DNA from: CAG-273 sp051891195
Lineage (GTDB): Bacteria; Bacillota; Clostridia; TANB77; CAG-508
NCBI GenBank assembly: GCA_051891195.1
Contig: JBJFEZ010000032.1
Location: 1-43,641 of the forward strand
Reading direction: 5' to 3'
DNA: 43,641 nt
The notes under the pieces were generated by a model. It was not told where the DNA came from. It did no database searches and saw only the letters and a program-made list of their open reading frames with translations. Of the stretch, positions 33,773 through 41,487 are shown one piece after another (within the stretch, counting starts at the first letter, position 1; each line of letters begins with the position of its first letter). Both the position numbers and the translations under genes were made by a program.

Positions 33773-33817
33773 ATTTTATCATAAACTATTGACAGTGTCA
33801 AATATTCATGATAAACT
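33773..33817. promoter_or_regulatory. Overlapping divergent promoters with palindromic -35 region
   Basis: Plus strand: TTGACA 33789-33794, 17 bases, TAAACT 33812-33817. Minus strand: TTGACA 33796-33801 (complement), 17 bases, TAAAAT 33773-33778. The two -35 boxes are packed in one palindrome TTGACAGTGTCAA, so polymerase can bind only one way at a time. ATCATAAACTA and ATGATAAACTA flank it. Confidence 0.7.
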
Positions 33818-33916
33818 AATGTTAGAAAAAAATAAAATAAATAGTATAAAATAACATAGCTATAATTGTATTCTAAAATTGCAAGTAGAAAATGAAACCA
33901 AGAGAGGAGGGATAAA

Positions 33917-34393
33917 ATGAAGGCAAATGAAGTAAAACAAGAAATAATCAGATTATATTATGAGGAACACAAAAGACCATCAGAGATTGCACCAATTATT
34001 GGTAAAACACCTCAATATGTATCTAAAATTGTAACAAAAGATAAAAGATATAAAAATGAGAAAAAATATAAGAAGAAACAATCTTTAGAAAAGAAAAAAG
34101 CTTATAACAAAAAATATTATAAGACTTATGTTAGAAATGCAAAGGAAAAAGAAAATAGAGAAGAATATTATAAATTACTTGCAACCATAGATAAAGATAA
34201 CAAAATGTTATCAACAAAGAAAGATATATCTGATATTGACTTTGCAAAATGGAATAGATCAATATTTGGATATGCGAAAAAATCTAGTCACTTAGTTTTG
34301 AAAAAAGGATTTAAAGTAACTAACGATGTGCCAAGAGTTGTTAGAAATGTTGTTAATCCGAGCAGTATAAAAAGTACAAATAATGCAGTTTGA
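33917..34393 (+). CDS. HTH DNA-binding protein
   Basis: A 158-residue basic protein with an N-terminal helix-turn-helix (VKQEIIRLYYEEHKRPSEIAPIIGKTPQYVSKIVTKD) of the sigma-70 region 4/resolvase type and a Lys/Tyr-rich middle. Sits alone on the plus strand before the toxin-antitoxin module. Could be the regulator acting at the overlapping divergent promoters. Confidence 0.68.
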   Translation: MKANEVKQEIIRLYYEEHKRPSEIAPIIGKTPQYVSKIVTKDKRYKNEKKYKKKQSLEKKKAYNKKYYKTYVRNAKEKENREEYYKLLATIDKDNKMLSTKKDISDIDFAKWNRSIFGYAKKSSHLVLKKGFKVTNDVPRVVRNVVNPSSIKSTNNAV

Positions 34394-34463
34394 ATGTGAT
34401 TTAAATTTTAGTAATATTTTAAGAGATTTTATAATAGTATTGAAAAGAAAGAAGGTGAGAATT

Positions 34464-34634
34464 TTGAAAAAGAGTTTGAATATTACATTTATTAATCCAA
34501 ACACAGAAGAAGAAATTGTACAAGCTATGGCAGGAGTATTGGCGTATAATTTAGCAGAGAAGAACGAAAAAATAACATTTGATTATAGTTCAAATTCTTT
34601 TCAAGATTCTCAAGGTATAAAAATTGGAGTATAA
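34464..34634 (+). CDS. Small unknown protein
   Basis: A 56-residue protein from TTG 34464 (after GGTGA 34454-34458). It begins MKKSLNITFINPNTEEEI and has no recognisable domain. An upstream in-frame start at 34383 would overlap the HTH gene without a ribosome site. Confidence 0.55.
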   Translation: MKKSLNITFINPNTEEEIVQAMAGVLAYNLAEKNEKITFDYSSNSFQDSQGIKIGV

Positions 34635-34659
34635 ATTTATATGAAATGCTTAAAAAGAC

Positions 34660-34689
34660 TTGACTTTTATAAATAAAAAAGAGTATAAT
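34660..34689 (+). promoter_or_regulatory. Promoter of the type III toxin-antitoxin module
   Basis: TTGACT at 34660-34665 and TATAAT at 34684-34689 (18-base spacer). Transcription would start near 34696, just ahead of the RNA repeats. Confidence 0.7.
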
Positions 34690-34730
34690 GAATATAATAG
34701 TAGTAGATATTTAATATCTGCTATAATTAA

Positions 34731-34826
34731 AAATGTGAGTCGCAACCCTATTTGCGTCGAATAAATGGATAGGTGAAAAAATGTGAACCGCAACCCTGCT
34801 TGCGAGATATAAGTGCGCAGGTGAAA
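34731..34826 (+). repeat. Two 48-bp tandem repeats of the antitoxin RNA
   Basis: Unit begins AAATGTGA and contains CGCAACCCT and AGGTGAAA in both copies. Copy number 2 plus a truncated start (AAATGTTA at 34827). Confidence 0.85.
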
Positions 34827-34848
34827 AAATGTTAATTATAGTAAAATG

Positions 34849-34879
34849 TGGGGTCTAAAAAACTTAGATCCCATATTTT
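34849..34879 (+). terminator. Terminator between antitoxin RNA and toxin gene
   Basis: TGGGGTCTAA/TTAGATCCCA 10-bp stem (one G-U) followed by TATTTT. Type III systems use such a leaky terminator to make more antitoxin than toxin mRNA. Confidence 0.78.
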
Positions 34880-34895
34880 CATAAAAGGAGTAAAA

Positions 34896-35381
34896 ATGGT
34901 AATAGAAGACGGAAAATTTTATTTTATTAAAGATGAATTTTTTGATATTTTTAAAGAATATAAATTAATGGAAAATAAAGAAAGTGGAAATAAAAGACCA
35001 TGTTATTTTTGTTTTAGAGATAGAAAGGATAAAGATATAGTATGGTTTGTTCCTATATCAACTAAATATGATAAATACAAAAAAATATATGAAAACAAGA
35101 AAACAAAAGTTGGAAATAGACCAGTATATAACTTTGTTTTTGGAAATGTATTGGGTAAAAAAGCTGTTTTTCTAATACAAAATATTTTTCCTACAACAGA
35201 GAAATACATAGAAGAAAAATATACTAATTCAAATAAAGATGTCGAAATTCCTGTAGTTGTACAACAAGAAATTATTAGAACTGCATTTAGAGTTATTAGA
35301 TTAGCAGAGAGTGGAACTAATATTCCATTTTACAATATAATTGAAATGAAAAAGATATTATTGGAAGGTAAAAACGCATAA
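34896..35381 (+). CDS. Type III toxin endoribonuclease, CptN/TenpN-like
   Basis: A 161-residue protein: GKFYFIKDEFFDIFKEYKLMENKESGNKRPCYFCFRDRKDKDIVWFVPISTKYDKYKKIYENK, then AVFLIQNIFPTTEKYIEE and a helical tail. It matches the layout of the ToxN/AbiQ superfamily, closest to the shorter CptN/TenpN group by memory. These are RNases inhibited by pseudoknot RNA. ATG 34896 follows AAAGGAG; the tandem-repeat RNA and terminator upstream strongly support the call. It likely stabilises the element and may block phages. Confidence 0.85.
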   Translation: MVIEDGKFYFIKDEFFDIFKEYKLMENKESGNKRPCYFCFRDRKDKDIVWFVPISTKYDKYKKIYENKKTKVGNRPVYNFVFGNVLGKKAVFLIQNIFPTTEKYIEEKYTNSNKDVEIPVVVQQEIIRTAFRVIRLAESGTNIPFYNIIEMKKILLEGKNA

Positions 35382-35406
35382 GAAAACGCACAAGAAAACA
35401 CACAAG
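35371..35406 (+). repeat. Three 12-bp tandem repeats at the end of the toxin gene
   Basis: AAAACGCATAAG, AAAACGCACAAG and AAAACACACAAG in tandem; the first contains the toxin stop codon. Probably replication slippage; a role is not apparent. Confidence 0.6.
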
Positions 35407-35414
35407 TAAATATT

Positions 35415-35449
35415 AAAACTATTCTTAGAAATTAAGAGTAGTTTTTTCT
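35415..35449 (+). terminator. Terminator of the toxin gene
   Basis: AAAACTATTCTTA/TAAGAGTAGTTTT stem followed by a T-run. Confidence 0.8.
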
Positions 35450-35458
35450 TTTTATATC

Positions 35459-35487
35459 TTGAAAAAATAAAAGCAATATGCTAAAAT
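35459..35487 (+). promoter_or_regulatory. Promoter of the serine recombinase gene
   Basis: TTGAAA at 35459-35464 and TAAAAT at 35482-35487 with a 17-base spacer, 43 bases ahead of the start codon. Confidence 0.6.
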
Positions 35488-35530
35488 GTAACAGAACGAA
35501 ATAAATGAAACAGAAAAGAGGAAAGGTTAT

Positions 35531-37120
35531 ATGAAAATCGCAGCATATGCAAGAGTATCAACTGAAAAGGAATCGCAAGTGGAGTCTTTTGAAAAACAGA
35601 TTGAGTTTTTTAATGAATTTGTTAAAAAGAATGGTTATGAATTGTACAAGCTATACGCAGATGAAGGAATATCAGGAAAGCAAACCAAAAATAGAAAACA
35701 ATTCCAAAAAATGATGTTAGATGCTAAAGCAAAAAAATTTGATAAAGTAGTTGTAAAAGATGTAAGTCGTTTTGCTAGAAATACAGTTGATTTACTACAA
35801 AGTGTAAGAGAACTAAAATCATATAATGTTGGGGTTGATTTCTTAAATAATGGCGAAGTAATGGAAGGTGGCTCTGAGTTTATACTTACTATTTTAGGAG
35901 CAATGGCACAACAAGAAAGTGCAAATATGTCTAAAAGAGTAAAATTTGGAAAAGATATTACAGCGCAAAAAGGAAGAGTACCTAATATTGTTTTTGGTTA
36001 TGATAAAATGCCAAATGAAAGATATATTTTAAAAATAAATGAAGAAGAAGCAAAACTTGTAAAAGAAATATTTGAAAGCTATGTGTATAAAGGTTGGGGA
36101 ACAACAAAAATTGCATGGGATTTGAACGATAGAGGCATAAGAACAAAAAGAGATAAAGCAAAATGGGTACAAAATGGAATTGTTAGAATGCTTAAAAATC
36201 CTATTTATACAGGTAGAGTAACAAATAAAAAGAGTGAAGTTACTGACTTTATAACAGGTACAAGAAAAGATATACCAGAAGATGAATGGATAGTTGTTGA
36301 ACGACCTGAAATGAGAATAATATCAGATGAACTATTTAATAAAGCGCAAGAAATATTAGCACAAAGGTCTAATGAATTTAAACTAAACAATAAGAGGGAA
36401 AAAACAGAATATGTATTTAGTACACTAATCTATTGTAAACATTGTGGCTATTCATTTAGAAGAATGAAAAGAAAGTACTCTGAAAATGGAAAAGAATACA
36501 TTAGATGGGTATGTAGTGGAAGAAACTCAATGGGAAAAAATCATTGCCCTAATACAACCGTAATAGATGAGCAAGAACTTTTAGATGCAATAAAAATATA
36601 CTTAAAAAGTATTATAAAGAATAAAAAGAATTTCATGAAAGCAGTTGAAAAAGAATTTGAAAAGGTTACAAAGTTAAGAGAGAATAACGAAAGAAGTGAG
36701 GAAAGCTTATTAAAAGATATAGAAAAAGTAACAAGTAGAAAACAAAAATACATGGAAATGTATCAAAATGAAGTTATTAATATTAAAGAATTAAAAAATT
36801 ATACAGATCCATTAAATGAAGATATTGCAAGGTACGAGCGAGAGTTAAAACTAATCACTTCTGAAATAAAAGAAAAGGATGTGCTAGAAAAAGAATTAAC
36901 AAAAACAATAAAGACAGTAGATGATATATTAAATAATAAAAATATTACAAATGCAATGCTAAAAACAATAATAGATGTTATTGAAGTAGATTCAGATTCA
37001 AATGTAGAGGTAAGATTAAAATTACTTAATGAAATAGGTTCTACACCTGCTGTTATAACTAATTTTAATGACATCAAAGATACCGTTACGGAAAGTAACA
37101 TCAGTACACAAAGATGTTAG
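35531..37120 (+). CDS. Large serine recombinase (integrase/excisionase of the element)
   Basis: A 529-residue large serine recombinase of the family that includes TnpX and SpoIVCA. Catalytic Ser10 is in AAYARVSTEK; the resolvase domain (about 1-150) is followed by the recombinase domain (ARNTVDLL, KNPIYTGRVTNKK), a zinc ribbon (CKHCGYSFRRM...WVCSGRNS...HCPN, about residues 299-337) and a coiled-coil tail. The last codons (Ser-Thr-Gln-Arg-Cys) and the TAG at 37118-37120 lie in attR: the stop belongs to spoIIID sequence in another frame. On the excised circle the frame would read on for about ten more residues. Confidence 0.93.
   Translation: MKIAAYARVSTEKESQVESFEKQIEFFNEFVKKNGYELYKLYADEGISGKQTKNRKQFQKMMLDAKAKKFDKVVVKDVSRFARNTVDLLQSVRELKSYNVGVDFLNNGEVMEGGSEFILTILGAMAQQESANMSKRVKFGKDITAQKGRVPNIVFGYDKMPNERYILKINEEEAKLVKEIFESYVYKGWGTTKIAWDLNDRGIRTKRDKAKWVQNGIVRMLKNPIYTGRVTNKKSEVTDFITGTRKDIPEDEWIVVERPEMRIISDELFNKAQEILAQRSNEFKLNNKREKTEYVFSTLIYCKHCGYSFRRMKRKYSENGKEYIRWVCSGRNSMGKNHCPNTTVIDEQELLDAIKIYLKSIIKNKKNFMKAVEKEFEKVTKLRENNERSEESLLKDIEKVTSRKQKYMEMYQNEVINIKELKNYTDPLNEDIARYERELKLITSEIKEKDVLEKELTKTIKTVDDILNNKNITNAMLKTIIDVIEVDSDSNVEVRLKLLNEIGSTPAVITNFNDIKDTVTESNISTQRC
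37102..37117 (+). other. attR: right attachment site in spoIIID
   Basis: CAGTACACAAAGATGT, differing from attL by one base. It overlaps the 3' end of the recombinase gene and starts the C-terminal half of spoIIID. GTTAC/GTAAC arms lie just upstream. Confidence 0.82.
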
Positions 37121-37259
37121 TGAAAGACTACTTAAGATAAATCCTATTTTAGCGCATGAAGTAAGAGAAATATTAGATGAGAATAAAGCTGAAAGACACA
37201 TAAGAGGAGGGATGGCAACAAAACTAAAATATAGCCACAACAATAAAAAAGCAATGTAG
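37104..37259 (+). pseudogene. spoIIID: SpoIIID, C-terminal half (separated from its start)
   Basis: Fifty-one codons reading VHKDVSERLLKINPILAHEV...ERHIRGGMATKLKYS, matching the second half of SpoIIID including the C-terminal basic region (RHLRGG.ATK in B. subtilis). It has no ribosome site of its own; an in-frame ATG at 37068 lies in recombinase sequence. Joined to codons 1-38 at 26145-26258 it gives an 89-residue SpoIIID, close to the 93 of B. subtilis. Confidence 0.88.
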
Positions 37260-37266
37260 AAGATAA

Positions 37267-37300
37267 AAAAGAAAAGAGGACAGTTCTCTTTTCTTTTTTA
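37267..37300 (+). terminator. Terminator of spoIIID
   Basis: AAAAGAAAAGAG/CTCTTTTCTTTT 12-bp stem with a 7-base loop and T's. Confidence 0.8.
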
Positions 37301-37389
37301 GGTTAAATGTAAATTTAATATTTCACAATTTTACAAAAAACAACATAAAATATCATAACCCACTATTGTTTGTAGAAGGGATGTATGAT

Positions 37390-38217
37390 ATGAGAAAAAT
37401 AAAAAAAGGAGATATAGTAGGAAGATTATCCTATGGAAAAGATATTATATTTATTGTAGAAAGAATAATTGAAACAAAGCAAAATGGAAGTTTTGCAGTG
37501 CTAAAAGGACTTACTGTACGTATTCAAGCTGATAGTCCATTAGAAGATTTGGAATTAATAGAAACTAAAATAGTAGAACAACATTTAAGAACATTAGAAG
37601 AAAAAGTTGAGAAAAGAATTAAAAAATATGGAAAAATTTTAAAAGAAAATCCATATGTACGAGAAAAAACTATTATACACACAGGAAGAATTTTGCATAT
37701 AGATGGGGATAAAAAGTATAGTGAAAAATCAAACAAATATTATAAAAAAATTGGGCTAAATACTATAGTAAAAAATATTCCTGAAAGAGAGCAACCTAAT
37801 ATGGTGGGAATATTGGTAAAAAAGTATAAACCAGAAATATTAGTTATAACAGGACATGACGGAATGATAAAAAAAGGAGCAAAATTTAATGATGTGTATA
37901 ATTACAGAAACTCACGCTATTTTATAAAAGCAGTAGAAGAAGCTAGAAAACAAACTGAAAAAAAAGACCTTGTAATATTTGCAGGTGCGTGCCAGAGTTA
38001 TTATGAAGCTATAATGATGGCAGGAGCAAACTTTGCATCATCACCTGCAAGAATTTTAATAGATTTTATGGATCCTTTAATTGTAGCAGAAAATGTGGCT
38101 ATTACTAGTGAAAATAAATTTGTTACTATAAAAGATTTTGAAGATGAGCTAAGAGATGGGCAAAGAGGGGTAAGTGGAATAGGTGGTCAAGGAAAAAAGA
38201 AAATATTAACCATATAA
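37390..38217 (+). CDS. yabG: Sporulation-specific protease YabG
   Basis: A 275-residue YabG, a mother-cell cysteine-type protease that processes spore coat proteins. KGDIVGRLSYGKDIIFIVERI, VKKYKPEILVITGHDGMIKKG and VIFAGACQSYYEAIMMAGANFASSPAR are conserved; the Cys/His in GHDG and GACQS are likely active-site residues. ATG 37390 has the best spacing to AGAAGGG. It follows the spoIIID terminator. Confidence 0.92.
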   Translation: MRKIKKGDIVGRLSYGKDIIFIVERIIETKQNGSFAVLKGLTVRIQADSPLEDLELIETKIVEQHLRTLEEKVEKRIKKYGKILKENPYVREKTIIHTGRILHIDGDKKYSEKSNKYYKKIGLNTIVKNIPEREQPNMVGILVKKYKPEILVITGHDGMIKKGAKFNDVYNYRNSRYFIKAVEEARKQTEKKDLVIFAGACQSYYEAIMMAGANFASSPARILIDFMDPLIVAENVAITSENKFVTIKDFEDELRDGQRGVSGIGGQGKKKILTI

Positions 38218-38415
38218 ATAGAAGTAAAAAGTGAATTTAAAACGTACTGTAACAAAATTGTAACATAAATGTAATAAAAATGTAATATAGCACAAAACAC
38301 AAAACAAAAAGCCATTTAAATCAATAAAATCAATGCTTCGACGCGAACAAATCTTTTTTGACAATTTTAGATATAAATGATAAAATTCAATCATCTTAAA
38401 GAAGTAGGTGATGAT

Positions 38416-38706
38416 ATGATTTGTCCAAATGATATTACTAATTTAAAAATAGACATTAATGAAAAAGTAGGACAAAAGATAATTGTCAAAGGTTCGCTTG
38501 GAAGATGCAAAACTTTTGAAAAAGAAGCTACAATAGAAAAAGCTTATCCAAATATTTTTGTTATTAAATATGAGGAAGAGAAAAGAAATGTAACTTATAG
38601 TTATACAGATATTTTAACTAGAACAGTTGAGGTAGACGTATTTGATGGAACAGGATATAGCCCATTAATTCCACCAGCACCAGAAAAACAAAAAAACTTA
38701 GCTTAA
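38416..38706 (+). CDS. veg: Veg family protein
   Basis: A 96-residue protein matching Veg: IDINEKVGQKIIVKGSLGRCKTFEKEATIEKAYPNIFVIKY and VTYSYTDILTRTVEV. Veg of B. subtilis stimulates biofilm genes; its role in Clostridia is unclear. ATG 38416 follows GTAGGTGA. Next to yabG, as in Bacillus (yabG-veg). Confidence 0.9.
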   Translation: MICPNDITNLKIDINEKVGQKIIVKGSLGRCKTFEKEATIEKAYPNIFVIKYEEEKRNVTYSYTDILTRTVEVDVFDGTGYSPLIPPAPEKQKNLA

Positions 38707-38712
38707 ATAAAA

Positions 38713-38742
38713 GAAAATTCCTAATTTTAGGAATTTTTTTTT
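38713..38742 (+). terminator. Terminator of veg
   Basis: AAAATTCCT/AGGAATTTT stem followed by a long T-run. Confidence 0.85.
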
Positions 38743-38788
38743 ATACTTGTCAATATATATTAATAAAACTAAATAGGAGGGATTTGAA

Positions 38789-40321
38789 ATGGCTATTGAA
38801 ACAGCAAAGGATAATTTAATTTTAAATCAAATTATAGAGCAAAAAACAAATACATTTATGGTGGAAGATGACTGTATTGTACCAGATAGTAAACCAGATA
38901 TATTAAATGTTATTAGTAATAGTGGTGTGGTATGTATCTATAAAAAAGAAATTTTAGATGGGAAAATTAGATTAGATGGTTCGGTAAATACATATATTAT
39001 GTATTTAGCTGACACACAAGAAAATCAAGTAAGAAGTTTAAATACAAACTTAGACTTTACACAAATAATTGATATGGAAAAAGCAAAAAGCAATATGAGT
39101 TTAGACATAAACATACATTTAAAAGGGTTAGAATGTAGAGTATTAAATGGAAGAAAAATAAGTATGAAAGCTATTCTAGAAATAGACAGCAAGGTATCTT
39201 CAAACGAAACTGTAGAATATGTTAAAGAAATTAATAATTTACCAGATGTTCAATTTTTAAACCGTGATTTTGAAATTAATTCTTTAGTAGGAACAGGCAG
39301 TACTAAGGTATATGCAAAAGATACTCTAGATATTGACCAAGCTGATAATCTTGTAGAAATAATGAAAACAGACCTAAGAATTATTAATCGTGAAACAAAA
39401 ATAAGCTACAATAAAGTATTAATAAAATCAGACTTACAAGTTAAACTTATTTATTTAACAGATGATAACCGTATAAATATGAAGGAGGCTACAATTCCTA
39501 TAGTAGGTTTTATAGATTTGCCTAACATTAGTGAAGAACATAACTGTGACGTTAAATATGAAATGAAAAACATAATTATAAAACCTAACAACGTAGAAGA
39601 ACATTCTATTTATGTTGAAGCGGAAATAGAAGTATACTGTGAAGCGTATGAAAACAGAAATCTTCAAATAATACAAGACTTATACAGTCCAACATTAGAT
39701 TTGAATTTTACACAAAAAAATGTAAAAGTAATGCAAAGAAAAGAAACAAAACAACAGATTTGTAGTATAAGAGAAAAACAAATTATACCTGAAATAGGAA
39801 ATAGAAAAATTTATGATGTTGAAGTAATGCCGGTTATTCAAGAACAAACAATTTTAAAAGACAGAATAATGTACAATGGAGATGTAAACTTAAATTTTAT
39901 ATTTGCTTCAAATAATAATGGAATAGATACTAAAGAAATAAGCCTACCATTTAATTTTTCTATGGATTTTGAAGGAATTGAAAATGACAGTAATATAGAC
40001 ACTGTTATTGAAATTAATATGCAAAACTTTGTAGTAATGCCAGATGAAAGCATTGAAATAAAAATTGATTTGAATTTTACGGCAATAAGTGGAAAAAATA
40101 GTAATATTTCAATTATTGATGAGGTTAATCCAGAAGTACAAAATAGAAGTGCTTGCAAATATAGTATGATTATATATTTTGTGAAGCCAGGAGATACATT
40201 GTGGAATATTGCAAAAAAATTTGGAAGTACAGTAGAAGATATTAGTAGGGTAAATGGAATAGAAAATCCAGATATTCTTCAGGTAGGAAGGCAACTATTT
40301 ATTCCTAGATACAATGGATGA
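38789..40321 (+). CDS. sipL: SPOCS (DUF3794) and LysM domain spore protein, SipL-like
   Basis: A 510-residue protein with repeated SPOCS/DUF3794 domains (CIVPDSKPDILNVI; DVQFLNRDFEI; KIYDVEVMPVIQEQTILKDRIMYNGDV...) and a C-terminal LysM domain (YFVKPGDTLWNIAKKFG...LFIPRY, about residues 462-507). Length and order equal those of Clostridioides difficile SipL, which links the coat basement protein SpoIVA to the forespore. GGAGGG site upstream of the ATG. Confidence 0.87.
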   Translation: MAIETAKDNLILNQIIEQKTNTFMVEDDCIVPDSKPDILNVISNSGVVCIYKKEILDGKIRLDGSVNTYIMYLADTQENQVRSLNTNLDFTQIIDMEKAKSNMSLDINIHLKGLECRVLNGRKISMKAILEIDSKVSSNETVEYVKEINNLPDVQFLNRDFEINSLVGTGSTKVYAKDTLDIDQADNLVEIMKTDLRIINRETKISYNKVLIKSDLQVKLIYLTDDNRINMKEATIPIVGFIDLPNISEEHNCDVKYEMKNIIIKPNNVEEHSIYVEAEIEVYCEAYENRNLQIIQDLYSPTLDLNFTQKNVKVMQRKETKQQICSIREKQIIPEIGNRKIYDVEVMPVIQEQTILKDRIMYNGDVNLNFIFASNNNGIDTKEISLPFNFSMDFEGIENDSNIDTVIEINMQNFVVMPDESIEIKIDLNFTAISGKNSNISIIDEVNPEVQNRSACKYSMIIYFVKPGDTLWNIAKKFGSTVEDISRVNGIENPDILQVGRQLFIPRYNG

Positions 40322-41036
40322 TAAAATTTATTCTAGACATTCTTTTAGACTGCCTAAAATAATAATAAACAAAAATCTTAGCCCTAAAAAGCAAAACAAC
40401 ACTAAGAAGATAATAAAAATAGTTTTAATATTAACTATAGCCATTAGCTTTGCATATTTTAGCTTTACTGCAATAGAGCCTATTATAGAAAAAAATTGCA
40501 AATCTATGGCTAAATCAATAGCAACCAAAGTATCTAACACTAAAGCTACCGAGGTAATGTCAAAGTATGAATATAATGACATTTTAAGTATTACAAAAGA
40601 TGAACAGGGGAATATAAAAATGGTAGGAACTAATATTTTTGTTGTAAATAAAATAATATCAGATATACCAGTTTATATACAAGAAGAACTAGAAAAGGAG
40701 GAGAATAGCAGTTTTAAAATTCCATTAGGTAGCTTTTTAGGAAGTAACCTTTTTGCAGGAAGAGGACCTAATGTAAATATAAAAATGAAAATAGCAGGTG
40801 ATTTAGAAACAGACTTAAAGTCAGAATTTATATCAAGTGGAATAAATCAAACTTTGCATAGAATTTACTTAGAAATAAAATGTAATGTAATTATTTTAAC
40901 ACCATTTGAAACTATAGAAGAACAAATAGTAAACCAACTACTTTTAGCAGAAGGTGTAATTGTAGGAGAAATACCAAGCAGTTACTACAATTTAGAAGGA
41001 ATGTCAAGAGACAACGCTATTGATATAATTCAATAA
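40314..41036 (+). CDS. yunB: Sporulation protein YunB
   Basis: A 240-residue protein with a basic N-terminus, one membrane helix (about residues 31-50) and the YunB pattern IPLGSFLGSNLFAGRGPNVNIKM...ISSGINQTLHRIYLEI...VIVGEIPSSYY. sigma-E-dependent in B. subtilis. Its ATG overlaps the last codons of the SipL-like gene (ATGGATGA), so the two are translationally coupled. Confidence 0.88.
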   Translation: MDDKIYSRHSFRLPKIIINKNLSPKKQNNTKKIIKIVLILTIAISFAYFSFTAIEPIIEKNCKSMAKSIATKVSNTKATEVMSKYEYNDILSITKDEQGNIKMVGTNIFVVNKIISDIPVYIQEELEKEENSSFKIPLGSFLGSNLFAGRGPNVNIKMKIAGDLETDLKSEFISSGINQTLHRIYLEIKCNVIILTPFETIEEQIVNQLLLAEGVIVGEIPSSYYNLEGMSRDNAIDIIQ

Positions 41037-41043
41037 AAGAACA

Positions 41044-41075
41044 AAAAACCTCGGAACAAAAAGTCCGAGGTTTTT
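41044..41075. terminator. Bidirectional terminator between yunB and rpsI
   Basis: AAAAACCTCGGA/TCCGAGGTTTTT 12-bp stem with A- and T-runs, between convergent genes. Confidence 0.88.
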
Positions 41076-41081
41076 ATAAAA

Positions 41082-41486
41082 TTATCTCTTAGAGAATTGT
41101 GGAGCTTTTCTAGCTTTTTTAAGACCGTATTTTTTTCTTTCTTTCATACGAGGATCTCTTGTTAAGAAACCTGCAGATTTTAAAGCTGGTCTAAATTCAC
41201 TATTAGCTGAATTTAATGCTCTAGCAATACCGTGACGAACAGCTCCTGCTTGACCTGTAAATCCGCCACCTGTTACTTTACAAATAACATCATATTTATC
41301 TAAAGTGTTAGTAGCTACAAGTGGTTGTTTAACTATAACTTTTAATACTTCTGTACCAAAGTATTCATCTAAAGTTTTACCATTAATAGAAATAGCACCT
41401 TTACCTTCAATTAATCTAACTCTAGCAATTGATTTTTTTCTTCTTCCTGTTCCTAAATATACTATTTTATCAGATTTTTTAGCCAT
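41082..41486 (-). CDS. rpsI: 30S ribosomal protein S9
   Basis: A 134-residue S9: YLGTGRRKKSIARVRL, VTGGGFTGQAGAVRHGIARAL and the C-terminal tail KKARKAPQFSKR that reaches the P-site tRNA. One base separates it from rplM. Confidence 0.97.
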   Translation of the reverse strand: MAKKSDKIVYLGTGRRKKSIARVRLIEGKGAISINGKTLDEYFGTEVLKVIVKQPLVATNTLDKYDVICKVTGGGFTGQAGAVRHGIARALNSANSEFRPALKSAGFLTRDPRMKERKKYGLKKARKAPQFSKR

Positions 41487-41487
41487 T

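Larger units (their letters stand above)
34696..34879 (+). ncRNA. Type III antitoxin RNA (tandem pseudoknot repeats)
   Basis: Two 48-nt repeats (34731-34778 and 34779-34826) and a partial third precede the toxin gene. Each can form an H-type pseudoknot: CGCAA pairs with TTGCG, and loop bases pair downstream: CCTAT with ATAGG in repeat 1, CCTGC with GCAGG in repeat 2. The second helix changes on both sides between repeats (TAT/ATA to TGC/GCA), a compensatory change. In type III systems such repeats are cut by the toxin and then wrap it. Confidence 0.82.
26257..37111 (+). mobile_element. 10.8-kb integrative mobilizable element inserted in spoIIID
   Basis: Bounded by the repeated core CAGTACACAA (26257-26266 and 37102-37111); the unit length is 10,845 bp. 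It separates two in-frame halves of spoIIID. It encodes a large serine recombinase at the right edge, TnpV, MobC and a MOBP relaxase, giving the equipment for excision and for mobilization by a helper, but no type IV secretion system. Cargo includes zinc-ribbon membrane proteins, a DUF6076-like protein and a type III toxin-antitoxin pair. Combination of TnpV, serine recombinase and Mob recalls Tn4451-type elements. Confidence 0.88.

Noticed and set aside
34731..34826. Tandem 48-bp repeats as a CRISPR array
   Set aside because: Contiguous repeats without spacers, only two copies, and a type III toxin downstream; pseudoknot pairing explains them.
37068..37103. Independent start of the C-terminal SpoIIID fragment at ATG 37068
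   Set aside because: These 12 codons are recombinase-gene sequence in another frame with no ribosome site; the fragment is the 3' half of the interrupted gene.
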